DNA of 52,467 nt from Clostridia bacterium UC5.1-1D10 (GCA_001304995.1 BBZU01000019.1:1-52467), one strand, 5' to 3'; positions 38,519-47,148 are shown, counted from the stretch's first letter. Notes: generated by a model from the letters alone, not told the origin. Translations and numbers: made by a program.

Positions 38519-39802
38519 TTAAATGCTTTCTAATGCCTGTGCCAGATCGGCAATAATATCATCCACATGCTCAATGCCAACAGAAAGACGAACCAGATCG
38601 GGGCCTACACCAGCCGCTACCAGTTCAGTGTCTGTCATCTGACGATGGGTGGAAGACGCAGGATGCAGGATACAAGTTCTGGCATCAGCCACATGGGTTG
38701 CAATGATGATCCGTTCCAGTTTTGCCATAAAAGCTTCTGCCGCTTTTCTGCCGTCTTTTACACCGAAAGAAATAACGCCGCAGGTACCGTTAGGCATATA
38801 TTTCTTTGCCCGTTCATAATATTTGTTACCTTCCAGGCCTGCGTAATTTACCCATGTGATTTTTTCATGGCTGTTCAGGAATTCCGCCACTTTCTGGGCA
38901 TTCTGGCAATGACGTTCCATACGCAGTGCCAGAGTTTCCAGTCCCAGATTCAGCAGATAAGCATTCATAGGTGCAGGTGTGGAGCCCAAATCACGCATAA
39001 GCTGTGCTGTTGCTTTTGTGATATAAGCGCCTTCTTTGCCAAAGCGTTCTGTATAGGTTATACCGTGGTAAGAATCGTCTGGTGTTGTCAGACCGGGGAA
39101 TTTATCTGTATGCACCTGCCAGTCAAAATTGCCGGAGTCTACAATACAGCCGCCTACGGTTGCATCATGACCATCCATATATTTTGTAGTGGAATGGGTT
39201 ACAATGTCAGCTCCCCATTCAAAAGGACGGCAGTTGATGGGAGTAGCAAACGTATTGTCCACAATCAAAGGAACACCGTGGGCATGCGCTGCTTTTGCGA
39301 AACGTTCAATATCCAAAATCACCAGTGCGGGATTGGCAATGGTTTCCCCAAATACCGCTTTGGTATTAGGCTGGAAAGCCGCTTCCAGTTCTTCATCAGA
39401 ACAATCAGGATCAACAAATGTAAAGGAGATACCCATTTTTTTCATAGTAACAGCAAAGAGATTATAGGTACCGCCATATACAGTGGAAGACGCTACCACA
39501 TGATCCCCAGCCTGACACAGGTTAAACACAGCATAGAAGTTCGCCGCCTGACCGGAAGAAGTCAGCATTGCCGCTGTACCGCCTTCCAGCGCACAAATTT
39601 TCTTTGCTACCCAATCGCTGGTGGGATTCTGCAAACGTGTATAAAAATACCCTTCCGCTTCCAGATCGAACAGCTTACCCATTTCTTCACTGCTGTCATA
39701 CTTAAATGTAGTGCTCTGAACGATGGGCAGCAGTCTGGACTGTCCGTTTGTGGGTACATAACCTGCTTGAATGCATTTTGTTTCCAATCTCAAATCTTTC
39801 AT
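38519..39802 (-). CDS. metY: O-acetylhomoserine sulfhydrylase
   Basis: A PLP-dependent Cys/Met metabolism enzyme, 427 residues, that makes homocysteine from O-acetylhomoserine and sulfide. The N-terminus has TKCIQAGYVP, the cofactor ring-stacking region is in GGTYNLF and VDNTFATP, and the PLP Lys is in HSTTKYMDGH. SVGIEHVDDIIADL ends it. The length and motifs favour MetY over the shorter cystathionine gamma-synthases. It is 18 bases after metA in the same operon, so both respond to the leader upstream. Confidence 0.93.
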   Translation of the reverse strand: MKDLRLETKCIQAGYVPTNGQSRLLPIVQSTTFKYDSSEEMGKLFDLEAEGYFYTRLQNPTSDWVAKKICALEGGTAAMLTSSGQAANFYAVFNLCQAGDHVVASSTVYGGTYNLFAVTMKKMGISFTFVDPDCSDEELEAAFQPNTKAVFGETIANPALVILDIERFAKAAHAHGVPLIVDNTFATPINCRPFEWGADIVTHSTTKYMDGHDATVGGCIVDSGNFDWQVHTDKFPGLTTPDDSYHGITYTERFGKEGAYITKATAQLMRDLGSTPAPMNAYLLNLGLETLALRMERHCQNAQKVAEFLNSHEKITWVNYAGLEGNKYYERAKKYMPNGTCGVISFGVKDGRKAAEAFMAKLERIIIATHVADARTCILHPASSTHRQMTDTELVAAGVGPDLVRLSVGIEHVDDIIADLAQALESI

Positions 39803-39820
39803 GTTTGTTCCTCCTCTGTA

Positions 39821-40740
39821 TTAAGCCTGAATGTCATTGATATGATAAGGTGTTTCCTGATATACGAAGTAGTTCAGCCAATTGGAATAAAACAGGTTGG
39901 CATGGGCTTTCCAGCGCATCAAAGGTGCCTGCTTGGGGTCATCTTCCGGGAAATATCCATAGGGAAGCTGGATAGGAAGTCCTTTGTCCAGATCCCGATA
40001 AAATTCTTTTGCCAAAGAATCCGCGTCATATTCAAAATGTCCTGTCAGGAAAATCCGTCTGCCGGATTTATCGGCAATGATATGGGGCCCTGCGCCAGCG
40101 GATTCCGCCAGAATTTCCAGGTCATCCACTTTGCGGATATCTTCTCCCTCACTTCTGTATGACGGGAATGGGGGCAATAAAAAGCTTCATCAAAGCCTCT
40201 CATGAGGACATGATCCTTTTTCTCTACCTGGTGGGAGTAGATGCCGAATTTCTTTGCTGGCAGGCTATATTTGGGAATGTCATAGAAATAATTCAGCGCC
40301 GCCTGTGCTCCCCAGCAGATATGCAGCACACTGAACACATGGCTTTTTTCCCATTCCAGTATTTCGCACAATTCCGGCCAGAAATCCACTTCCTCAAACT
40401 CATAATTCTCGATGGGTGCGCCGGTGATGATAAGTCCATCAAACTTTTGATCTTTCACATCGTCAAATGTTTTATAAAAAGCGTTCAGATATTCTGAAGC
40501 AGTATTTTTCGCGTTATGGCTCTTCATCTGCAGCAATTCGATTTCCACCTGCAAAGGTGTATTGCTCAGCAGACGCATGAGCTGCACTTCCGTTTCAATC
40601 TTATTAGGCATCAGGTTCAAAATGGCAATCCGCAGTGGGCGAATATCCTGATGCACCGCACGATAAGGATTGACAACAAAAACATGCTCCTTACGCAGCA
40701 CATCATATGCCGGAAGTTCTTCATTGATAATCAGTGGCAT
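39821..40740 (-). CDS. metA: Homoserine O-acyltransferase, MetA family (frameshifted)
   Basis: Acylates homoserine in the first committed step of methionine synthesis. Motifs: RIAILNLMPNKIETE, GAPIENYEFEEVDFW, the nucleophile Cys in CWGAQAALNYFY, the catalytic His in SRHTEV and Glu in GHFEYD. In Firmicutes this family is usually acetyl-CoA-dependent, which suits the neighbouring metY. One G is missing at 40146-40148; restoring it joins HTEVR to EDIRKVDDL and gives 306 residues, as expected. The start at 40740 follows AAAGGAG. Confidence 0.93.
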
Positions 40741-40789
40741 AAATTCATCTCCTTTGTGTTTTTCCTCGGAGTACAAGCCGTGAAGCAAT

Positions 40790-40821
40790 AAAAAAAACGG
40801 CTCGCATCCTCCGAGCCGTTT
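40790..40821 (-). terminator. Attenuator terminator of metA-metY
   Basis: A 10-bp stem (AAACGGCTCG and complement) with a 7-base loop, followed by a run of T on the minus strand, only 50 bases before metA. Placed between a promoter and the first structural gene, it can only be an attenuator. Its 5' arm and loop (40806-40815) can pair instead with the end of the leader ORF. Confidence 0.9.
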
Positions 40822-40848
40822 GTAAAAATCAGATTTGTTTCAAAGCAT

Positions 40849-40859
40849 CTCAGAACGAT
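40849..40859 (-). promoter_or_regulatory. Antiterminator strand at the end of the met leader ORF
   Basis: AUCGUUCUGAG can form 10 base pairs (one bulged G, two wobble pairs) with CUCGGAGGAU at 40815-40806, part of the terminator 5' arm and loop. It covers the last codons and stop codon of the leader ORF. A ribosome at the stop would hide it; a ribosome stalled at earlier Met codons would leave it free. Confidence 0.65.
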
Positions 40860-40960
40860 TGCAAGTAACATATGAACATCACAAAAAGCATGCACATCAT
40901 CATGCCCATGCTCATCATCATATCCATATGCAGTTTTCCTGCGAATGTAAATTTCTGCAT
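40850..40960 (-). CDS. Methionine-rich leader peptide of the metA-metY operon
   Basis: A 36-residue ORF too short for ordinary gene finding. Methionine occurs at residues 1, 12, 14-16, 18, 20-22, 24 and 28, that is 11 of 36. The start has ACAGGAG eight bases upstream and lies about 32 bases after the predicted transcription start. The stop codon falls inside the antiterminator strand and 28 bases before the attenuator terminator. By analogy with trp, his and leu leaders, low charged Met-tRNA would stall ribosomes in the Met block and let metA-metY be transcribed. The peptide itself probably has no other role, though the C-terminus is hydrophobic. Confidence 0.85.
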   Translation of the reverse strand: MQKFTFAGKLHMDMMMSMGMMMCMLFVMFICYLQSF

Positions 40961-40998
40961 GTTGAAAACTCCTGTCCGTCGTCTGTGATCTTTTGCCC

Positions 40999-41028
40999 AT
41001 TGTAACGCTACCTTTTTTTATCTGTCAA
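40999..41028 (-). promoter_or_regulatory. Promoter of the metA-metY operon
   Basis: Consensus TTGACA and TACAAT with an 18-base spacer, giving a leader of about 250 bases before metA. No SAM riboswitch or T-box sequence was recognised in that leader. Confidence 0.85.
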
Positions 41029-41059
41029 CACTTTTTTTTAAATTCTCATGCACTTTATC

Positions 41060-41088
41060 TTGCATAAAGACTACTTTTCTGCTATGCT
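41060..41088 (+). promoter_or_regulatory. Promoter of ybaK, divergent from met
   Basis: TTGCAT and TATGCT with a 17-base spacer, only 31 bases from the -35 of the divergent met promoter. Confidence 0.65.
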
Positions 41089-41137
41089 ATTGCGTATAAG
41101 TAAATCTGAATATCCCAAAGAGGAGATGTATGCAACC

Positions 41138-41614
41138 ATGTCTATTGAAAAAGTGAAAGCTTATCTGAAAGATATGAACTGTCCCAAGGAAGTGTTGGAA
41201 TTTGCTACCTCCAGCGCAACAGTTGATCTGGCAGCAGAGGCAGCAGGCGTCATTCCCGCCCGGATTTCCAAAACACTTTGCCTCATGTCTAAGGAAGGAC
41301 CTATCGTCATTTCCGTTGCAGGGGACGCAAAAATCGATAACCGCAAATTCAAAGATACTTTCGGTCTGAAGGCAAAAATGCTTTCTCCCGAAGAAACACT
41401 GGAAGCTACTGGACATGCCGTAGGCGGCGTTTGTCCTTTCGCACTGCCGGAAGGCACCCGCGCATTTGCCGATGTTTCCATGAAGCGGTTTGATACCGTA
41501 TTCCCAGCTGCCGGCAGCAGCAACTCCGCAGTTGAACTGACTTGCGACGAACTTTTCCATTACGGCAAATGCGAAGCTTGGGTTGACATCTGCAAAGGCT
41601 GGGAAGAAGAATAA
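41138..41614 (+). CDS. YbaK/EbsC-family aminoacyl-tRNA deacylase
   Basis: A 158-residue single-domain editing protein that probably hydrolyses mischarged tRNA, such as Cys-tRNA(Pro). Features are SSATVDLAAEAAGVIPARISKTL at the N-terminus with the conserved Lys, ISVAGDAKIDNRKF and GVCPFALPEG. The start at 41138 gives the usual MSIEKVKAYL; an ATG at 41126, closer to AGAGGAG, is also possible. It is the first gene of a plus-strand pair with an Rrf2 regulator. Confidence 0.87.
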   Translation: MSIEKVKAYLKDMNCPKEVLEFATSSATVDLAAEAAGVIPARISKTLCLMSKEGPIVISVAGDAKIDNRKFKDTFGLKAKMLSPEETLEATGHAVGGVCPFALPEGTRAFADVSMKRFDTVFPAAGSSNSAVELTCDELFHYGKCEAWVDICKGWEEE

Positions 41615-41641
41615 AAACCCGTTTTAGTAAGGAGTATTTTT

Positions 41642-42067
41642 ATGAAAATATCTACAAAAGGCCGCTATGGCATACGCCTGATGTTAAGTCTGGCTCTCCA
41701 TTACGACAAAGGCACACTGGCTTTGAAATCCATCGCCAGAGAGCAGGATATTTCCGAAAAATATCTGGAACAGATCATCAATCCACTGACAAAATCCGGT
41801 CTGGTAAAAAGTTACCGCGGTGCTCAGGGAGGTTACATTCTCACACGAGAACCCAAAGATATCACGATCGGAGAAGTCCTGAGAATCCTGGAAGGTTCCC
41901 TTTCTCCCGTAGATTGTGTGGACAACCCCATGTGCCCTAATTCCGACACCTGCGTTTCTCTTTCCATCTGGAAGAAAATGAAAGAAGCGCTGGACGATGT
42001 TGTGGACAATATTTCTTTAGCTGATATGGCGGAGGAATACAAAGAAAAAAATCACATTGAAATCTAA
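41642..42067 (+). CDS. Rrf2-family regulator, IscR-like with three cysteines
   Basis: A 141-residue winged-helix repressor. The N-terminus (KISTKGRYGIRLMLSLA) and the recognition helix region (ISEKYLEQIINPLTKSGLVKS) are typical. Cys92, Cys98 and Cys104 (C-x5-C-x5-C) match the spacing that binds an Fe-S cluster in IscR. CymR-type members of the family lack these. It probably senses iron-sulfur status. isc or suf genes are not adjacent in this window, so targets are unknown. It starts 27 bases after ybaK. Confidence 0.88.
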   Translation: MKISTKGRYGIRLMLSLALHYDKGTLALKSIAREQDISEKYLEQIINPLTKSGLVKSYRGAQGGYILTREPKDITIGEVLRILEGSLSPVDCVDNPMCPNSDTCVSLSIWKKMKEALDDVVDNISLADMAEEYKEKNHIEI

Positions 42068-42108
42068 AAAAACAGCATGCAGGAATGATTCCCGCATGCT
42101 GTTTTTTT
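42068..42108. terminator. Bidirectional terminator
   Basis: AAAAACAGCATGC and its complement with a 13-base loop, between two converging genes; A/T runs flank both arms. Confidence 0.88.
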
Positions 42109-44435
42109 ATGCAATGACTTGCTGTACTGTTGTTCCTGTATAATAATGTTCCAGAATTTCTTCTGCCGTTTTTCCTTCCTCTGCCATACCTTTCGCGCCA
42201 TACTGGCTCATGCCCACACCATGGCCGTTTCCGCCGCCATAAAGGGCAACACCTGTCAATTTTCCTTCCGCATTTTTCATTTCTTTTACGGCAAAAAATC
42301 CACTGGGAAGTATGGTATTTCCCGTCAAAGATTCTCCGTCTTTCCTCTGCAAATAAATAGGATCGCCAATGGTCATTTTGGTAGGGGAAAGTACCTGTCG
42401 GATGGTATATTCTGTTTTCACCTGCACAGAACCTTTTTCGTAGTCCAGCCGCAGTACTTCCATAACGCCGCTTTCTCCCCGCTTTGCCACAGAAATTCCT
42501 GTAAGCCGTCCCAAATCTTCTGGTGTCTGTGCCTTCCAACTGCCATCTTCCTGCAAAACTTCCACATGGGCTGGATGGGATTTTGCGGCTTCTTTCAGTT
42601 TGGCACCGGTGATTTCCGTCAATTGTCCCGCGCCAAAATATGTTTTCCACCGATACCAAGGGGACGCATCGTCATACCCTTCAATCTCCCAATCCTGCCA
42701 AAACGCCAGCCATTCTTCTTCTGTATCTGGGTTTTCCGTAGAAATCCCATGGGTTCCGCCCGTTAGATATGGTTTGCTTTCTTCTGTGAATGTGCCGTTT
42801 GCCGACCATACTTCTTTTGCATCCGCTCCATACCCGCAAGAAGTAGAATAAAAATAAGTGGTTACCACTTCATTGCCTGCTGTCAGGCATTTTCCCTCTG
42901 TTGCCTTAATTGCCGCATCAGACAGTTCCGCTGTATCCGCCCCCAGATAAACCTGACTGGCTACGGTATCTGCCAAATGAGCGCCATACCCGCAATAGCT
43001 GTTGGCATAAAACTGGTTATAGGCATAACTGCGGGCAGTGATTGCTTGGGCTTGTAGCGCTGTTTCTCCGAAATCCACAGGCATTTCATGAGGAACGACA
43101 CCCCGCAGATAGGTTTCCAGAGGCAATTCATTGATGACAGAAATACCATCCTGCCGTCGTTCCAGTTCCACTGTGCCAAAATATTGACGTTTTGTACCAT
43201 CAGAAAATGTTACAGATAAGGGATTATCCCCCGTTGGAGCCGCCTCCACAATGCCGCTGTCAAACCAAGACAAGTCAGCAGTCATCACAGCCTGTTCTCC
43301 ATTGGAAAATGCTTTTTCCGCTTCACTGCTTTTCAGGGTAAATCTCCCTTCTGAGGATATGGTCACTTTTGTCTGCCCTGCTCCGCCTATGAGCACACGG
43401 ATATGATCCGGCTGTACTGTTTGGGTAATGATGGCCCCTGCCACTTTTCCATCTTTGAGATAGTAATTTGCTCCCTCTGTGCCACAAATCAATTTCGATA
43501 CTTTTTGGCTCGTCCATTCTGTGCCTGTCGCATCATAAATACGAAAATCATCCGCCCAGGAGAGAAGACCTTGTTCTGCCAGATAAATCTCCTGTCCATT
43601 GACTCGTTTTACCGTACAAAGCCCCAGCTCTGCCGCCTGCACCGCTTCTGTTGCCTTGCCTTCTGAAAGGGTTATATCGCAAATACCGTCCAATGCCTGT
43701 CCTGTATAAGGCCGTGTCACACTGCCTGCACCTGTTTCCATGCGGATGGTTCCGCCGGAAGCAGTACAATAGATATTCTCAATGGTAGGGGTAGTGTCGG
43801 TGACTTCCAGCAACGCCAGAATTTCCCCATCTTTTGCCCAATACCGCAAAGCCGTATTTTTATAAGGCTTCAGATCTAATCCAGCCCCTCCATAATACCC
43901 ATTATCAAACATTCCACCGCTTTCTTCCGCTGTCAAAAGCACACGGGTTTCTTCCGTGATACCATAGGAGGAAAGTTCTTCTTCTCTTGCCTCCAAGGCA
44001 GTCTGCAATAATTGTATCCATAGACTGTAAGCTACCGGCATATTCTGGTTGCTTTCATCCAATACCATACGGCTGTCATAATCCGGTGCCAGTCGATCCA
44101 GCAACGCCTGCGCCTGTATCAGTGTCAAATCTTTTTCCGGGTAAAAATTACCATCCTCATCGCCGGATAATAGACCCAGTTTCACTGCCCCGTTGATGTA
44201 GGGATAAAATGGGTCTGTTTGCGGCACATCTGGAAAATTCGCCACCTGTTCCAGCCCTTCCAACTCCTCTTTGGTGTAAAAAGTCAATGCCATGGTCTTA
44301 GCTGCCATAGCACGGCTAATGGATAAATCATCGCCTATACGTCCTATTTTTGCCATTTCTCCTGTTACTGCATTTCCACAGCCTGTCCAAAACAGGCTTG
44401 TCAGTATCAAAAAGGAAAAAACAAATCCGTTTCAT
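42107..44435 (-). CDS. SLH and SpoIID/LytB-domain lipoprotein (frameshift in signal peptide)
   Basis: A large exported protein, about 775 residues after correction. The signal peptide has a lipobox (LFWTGC). One SLH-like repeat follows (VPQTDPFYPYINGAVKLGL). The SpoIID/LytB domain in the C-terminal part shows LPLETYLRGVVPHEMP, LQAQAITARSYA, GHGVGMSQYGAKGMA and the catalytic Glu in that first motif. SpoIID is a peptidoglycan lytic transglycosylase acting in engulfment; this variant is longer and may act on vegetative wall. One T is extra at 44409-44413; removing it joins KRICFF to LLILTSLFWTGC. Confidence 0.82.
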
Positions 44436-44520
44436 GTACGTCCTCACACTCCCTGTTAAACTTTATAACAGTATACGGACATGCACCAGAAAATAGAACC
44501 TCTTTTTTTATGCACGAAAA

Positions 44521-44560
44521 AACAGGTATATGAATATTATGCAATATCCATATACCTGTT
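44521..44560 (-). terminator. Terminator of the 6S RNA gene
   Basis: A stem of AACAGGTATATGGATATT and its near-complement (one mismatch) followed by TTTTTTCG on the minus strand. Confidence 0.9.
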
Positions 44561-44561
44561 C

Positions 44562-44765
44562 TCATACGCACGGAGATCCCGAAATGCCGTTCCCATCTCT
44601 TGACACCTAGCCTAAGCCAGGTGGGCAACCGCAGCTAAAGTCTCAGCCTTCCTCCGCCCAAAGGGAATTATCTTGAGGCCTGACATCACTTCAGCTTATA
44701 GGAATCCCTTTTCAGTCATGTAGGTTCAATAACGATGGGCTATCGAGCATCTCAGGATGTTTCCT
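44562..44765 (-). ncRNA. ssrS: 6S RNA
   Basis: A structured RNA of about 204 nt that binds housekeeping RNA polymerase and mimics an open promoter. Its ends form a 12-bp terminal stem: AUCCUGAGAUGC near 44757-44746 pairs with GCAUUUCGGGAU near 44588-44577. The end sequences (CTGAGATGCTCG and CATTTCGGGATCTCC) resemble those of E. coli 6S. Internal GCGGAGG...GGTTGCCCACCTGG segments match clostridial 6S RNAs that I recall. It has its own promoter and terminator and lies between an SLH/SpoIID gene and lspA. This fills the 418-base gap at 44436-44853. Confidence 0.88.
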
Positions 44766-44771
44766 GAGTGT

Positions 44772-44800
44772 ATTATACTACGTTTGTCGACATTCTTCAA
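44772..44800 (-). promoter_or_regulatory. Promoter of 6S RNA, with 0A-box-like sequence
   Basis: TTGAAG and TATAAT are 17 bases apart. Between them TTTGTCGACA at 44783-44792 (plus strand) matches a Spo0A box (TTTGTCGAAA) with one mismatch, so Spo0A repression is possible. Confidence 0.7.
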
Positions 44801-44853
44801 CCCCTAATCTATACAAATACCATAGTTTTTTTAAAAATAAAACCATTTCCTTG

Positions 44854-45300
44854 TTATCTTTTCCATAAAGAGGCAAGCAATCCCCAGACTCCGCCGCTTA
44901 CGATAGCAACGTCTGCCAGGTTGAAAATAGGGGCTTTTTTCCACTTGATATAGAGAAAATCCGTCACCCCGCCACGGCGAATGCGATCCCAGAAGTTACC
45001 CAATGCACCGCCTATCATGAGGGAAAGAGGCAATAACAAATGCTTTTTCTCCTCCTGTTTTGTCAGCATCATGCAGAAAGCTGCAAAGCACCAACCGATC
45101 AATCCGCCTGTCAGATATAACACCGCTTTGGGATTTCGCTCAAGGGTATTATATGCCATCCCATTGTTTTTTATGCGCCGAAAATAAAATTTATTTTTGA
45201 TGATTTCTGTTTTTCCACCCAAAGGCAGCTTTTTTCTTGCCCAAATTTTTGTGGCTGTATCCAGACCAAATACAGACAGCATGATACCAAAATATTTCAA
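44854..45300 (-). CDS. lspA: Lipoprotein signal peptidase (signal peptidase II)
   Basis: An inner-membrane aspartic protease that removes signal peptides from lipoproteins. 148 residues. The catalytic Asp residues are in NFWDRIRRGGVTDF and FNLADVAI, and NNGMAYN is the conserved Asn-x-Gly region. The start is TTG at 45300, overlapping the upstream stop (TTGA), so translation is coupled; a larger frame that begins further upstream is only an out-of-frame extension. No lgt or rluD neighbour is present. Confidence 0.85.
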   Translation of the reverse strand: MKYFGIMLSVFGLDTATKIWARKKLPLGGKTEIIKNKFYFRRIKNNGMAYNTLERNPKAVLYLTGGLIGWCFAAFCMMLTKQEEKKHLLLPLSLMIGGALGNFWDRIRRGGVTDFLYIKWKKAPIFNLADVAIVSGGVWGLLASLWKR

Positions 45301-45623
45301 TTTCTTTCCCTCTCTTCCTTCTGTATTTTTTGCAGGATCAGCATGGCACGGATAAAACCAAGGCTGTAAAACAAAATAGAAACCGCAGCCAATACTCTTG
45401 GAAAATCCCCTGTTTTCATTCTCCAGAAAAAGCAGACTGCCATAAGTCCACCACTGGTATAGGCACATTTTCCTACAAATTGCAGCAAATTTCCAACCTG
45501 CTCTGCCATTTCTTTTTTCTCTGTATACTCTTTCATCATATGACAGGTGCCTGCCTTTGTTTCCTTTCCCCATCGAAACGCCAGATATGCCATCACTACC
45601 ATCAGACAGATATATATAATCAT
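45297..45623 (-). CDS. Small membrane protein preceding lspA
   Basis: A 108-residue protein with three hydrophobic segments (IIYICLMVVMAYLAF at the N-terminus, AYTSGGLMAVCFFW and VLAAVSILFYSLGFI) and a charged C-terminus. I do not recognise the family. It has a full AGGAGG ribosome site and shares four bases with lspA, so the two form an operon. Confidence 0.65.
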   Translation of the reverse strand: MIIYICLMVVMAYLAFRWGKETKAGTCHMMKEYTEKKEMAEQVGNLLQFVGKCAYTSGGLMAVCFFWRMKTGDFPRVLAAVSILFYSLGFIRAMLILQKIQKEERERN

Positions 45624-45691
45624 TGGTAACCTCCTGCTTTTTTGATAAATTCAGTGTACCACACAAGAGGCATCTTTCGCAACAAAACAAA

Positions 45692-45725
45692 AAAGACGGC
45701 TGCCCTGAAAGGACAAACCATCTTT
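45692..45725 (-). terminator. Terminator after the MATE gene
   Basis: A stem based on AAAGATGG and its wobble complement with further inner pairing, followed by TTTTTTG on the minus strand. Confidence 0.75.
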
Positions 45726-45735
45726 CTATTTTCCC

Positions 45736-47094
45736 TTAAAAATTCAGCATTTTCAAAATCTTCCGCAGGAAGAAAACACAGATTGCCGCTGCCACTACTT
45801 CCGCAATAGGGAAAGACCACCAGATACGATCCAGCACGCCCATCTTGGAAATCAGGAAAGCCACCGGCACCAATACCACCAGCTGACGGATAACAGAAAC
45901 AATCAGACTGAAAACACCATTGCCCATTGCCTGGAATACAGAAGAACAAATGATGTTGAAACCAGCCAGCAGGAAGCTGATGGAAATCAGACGCAATGCG
46001 GGAACACCAATGGCAAGCATATTATCAGATGCGTTGAACATCAGCAGCAGTTTATCAGGAATGATCTGGAATACCGCAAAACCAATGAGCATCATGGCAA
46101 CTGCGTACATAACTGCCAGTTTGATGGTACCAATGATACGATCACGATGCCGTGCGCCATAGTTATAGGCAATGATAGGTACCATACCATTATTCATACC
46201 GAAAATCGGCATAAAGATAAAACTCTGCAATTTGAAATATACGCCAAATACCGCAATGGCTGTTGTGGTGAACACTTCCAGAATACGGTTCATGCAGAAC
46301 ATCATGACGGAACCGATGGAAACCATCAGAATGGAAGGCACCGCTACTTTGTAGATATGGAAAAGCACAAATTTTGAAGGCAGCATGTTTTTCCAATCAA
46401 ATTTGATATCATGGTTCACTTTTAAATTGAAAAACAGCGCAAGTCCTGCCGCAATAAACTGACCGATAACGGTAGCCAATGCCGCACCTGCAACGCCCAT
46501 TTTCGGCATACCAAACATACCAAAAATCAGAATTGGGTCAAGAATGATATTCACAATGGCACCTGTTGCCTGTGTAATCATGGTGTAGAAAGTACGTCCT
46601 GTTGCCTGGAGCAATCTTTCCAGTGCGATTTCCGCATAAATACCCAGAGACGCCACACAGCAGATTCGCAGATAGATATTGCCGTAATCAACGATTTCCG
46701 CCACTTTGGTCTGACCCATCAAAAAGGGTTTTGCCACAAACAGGCCAATGAGGATAAACAGAATCCAGTTCATGAATACCAGAAACATACTAACATTTGC
46801 TGTTTTGTTTGCAATTTTGATACGCTTTGCGCCCAGACTCTTGGAAAGCAGCGCATTGACACCAACGCCCGTCCCTGTACCCACAGCAATCATAAAGTTC
46901 TGCATGGGGAACGCCAGTGAAACCGCAGAAAGGGCATTTTCACTGATCTGTGCTACGAACATACTATCAATGATGTTATACAGCGCCTGAATCAGCATGG
47001 CAATCATCATTGGCAAAGACATGTTCAAAAGCAGCTTATTGATGGGCATGGTTCCCATTTTGTTTTCTTTGGGCTGAACCGCAGTCGTGCTCAT
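45736..47094 (-). CDS. MATE-family efflux transporter
   Basis: A 452-residue membrane protein with about twelve hydrophobic helices in two similar halves. The N-terminus (LLLNMSLPMMIAMLIQALYNIID) and FGMNNGMVPIIAYNYGA in the second half are typical of the DinF/NorM type. It exports cationic drugs or metabolites with Na or H gradients. Start at 47094 follows AAAGGAGG. It has a strong promoter and a hairpin in its leader, which suggests attenuation. Confidence 0.92.
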   Translation of the reverse strand: MSTTAVQPKENKMGTMPINKLLLNMSLPMMIAMLIQALYNIIDSMFVAQISENALSAVSLAFPMQNFMIAVGTGTGVGVNALLSKSLGAKRIKIANKTANVSMFLVFMNWILFILIGLFVAKPFLMGQTKVAEIVDYGNIYLRICCVASLGIYAEIALERLLQATGRTFYTMITQATGAIVNIILDPILIFGMFGMPKMGVAGAALATVIGQFIAAGLALFFNLKVNHDIKFDWKNMLPSKFVLFHIYKVAVPSILMVSIGSVMMFCMNRILEVFTTTAIAVFGVYFKLQSFIFMPIFGMNNGMVPIIAYNYGARHRDRIIGTIKLAVMYAVAMMLIGFAVFQIIPDKLLLMFNASDNMLAIGVPALRLISISFLLAGFNIICSSVFQAMGNGVFSLIVSVIRQLVVLVPVAFLISKMGVLDRIWWSFPIAEVVAAAICVFFLRKILKMLNF

Positions 47095-47122
47095 TTTCGT
47101 TTTTCCTCCTTTGTGCCGTTTT

Positions 47123-47125
47123 CAT
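47123..47125 (-). promoter_or_regulatory. Start of a possible upstream ORF overlapping the MATE gene
   Basis: An ATG with AGGAG five bases upstream opens a 29-codon frame that runs across the MATE start in another frame and ends within it. It is rich in Gln, Asn, Lys and Arg. It could affect MATE translation, but may be chance. Confidence 0.3.
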
Positions 47126-47148
47126 TTTTTCTCCTAATAGAAAACCAA

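Noticed and set aside
40731-41000. An 89-codon minus-strand frame covering the metA leader
   Set aside because: Its ATG lies in the -10 element of the met promoter, upstream of the predicted transcript start. It has no ribosome site and its His/Asp-rich sequence is the out-of-frame reading of the Met-codon block.
40741-41040. SAM riboswitch or Met T-box upstream of metA
   Set aside because: I searched the leader for the conserved SAM-I core and for the T-box sequence and saw neither; the Met-rich ORF and attenuator account for the space.
44854-45690. A 278-codon frame including lspA
   Set aside because: Its first part is an out-of-frame reading of the upstream membrane protein gene; LspA similarity begins only near 45300.
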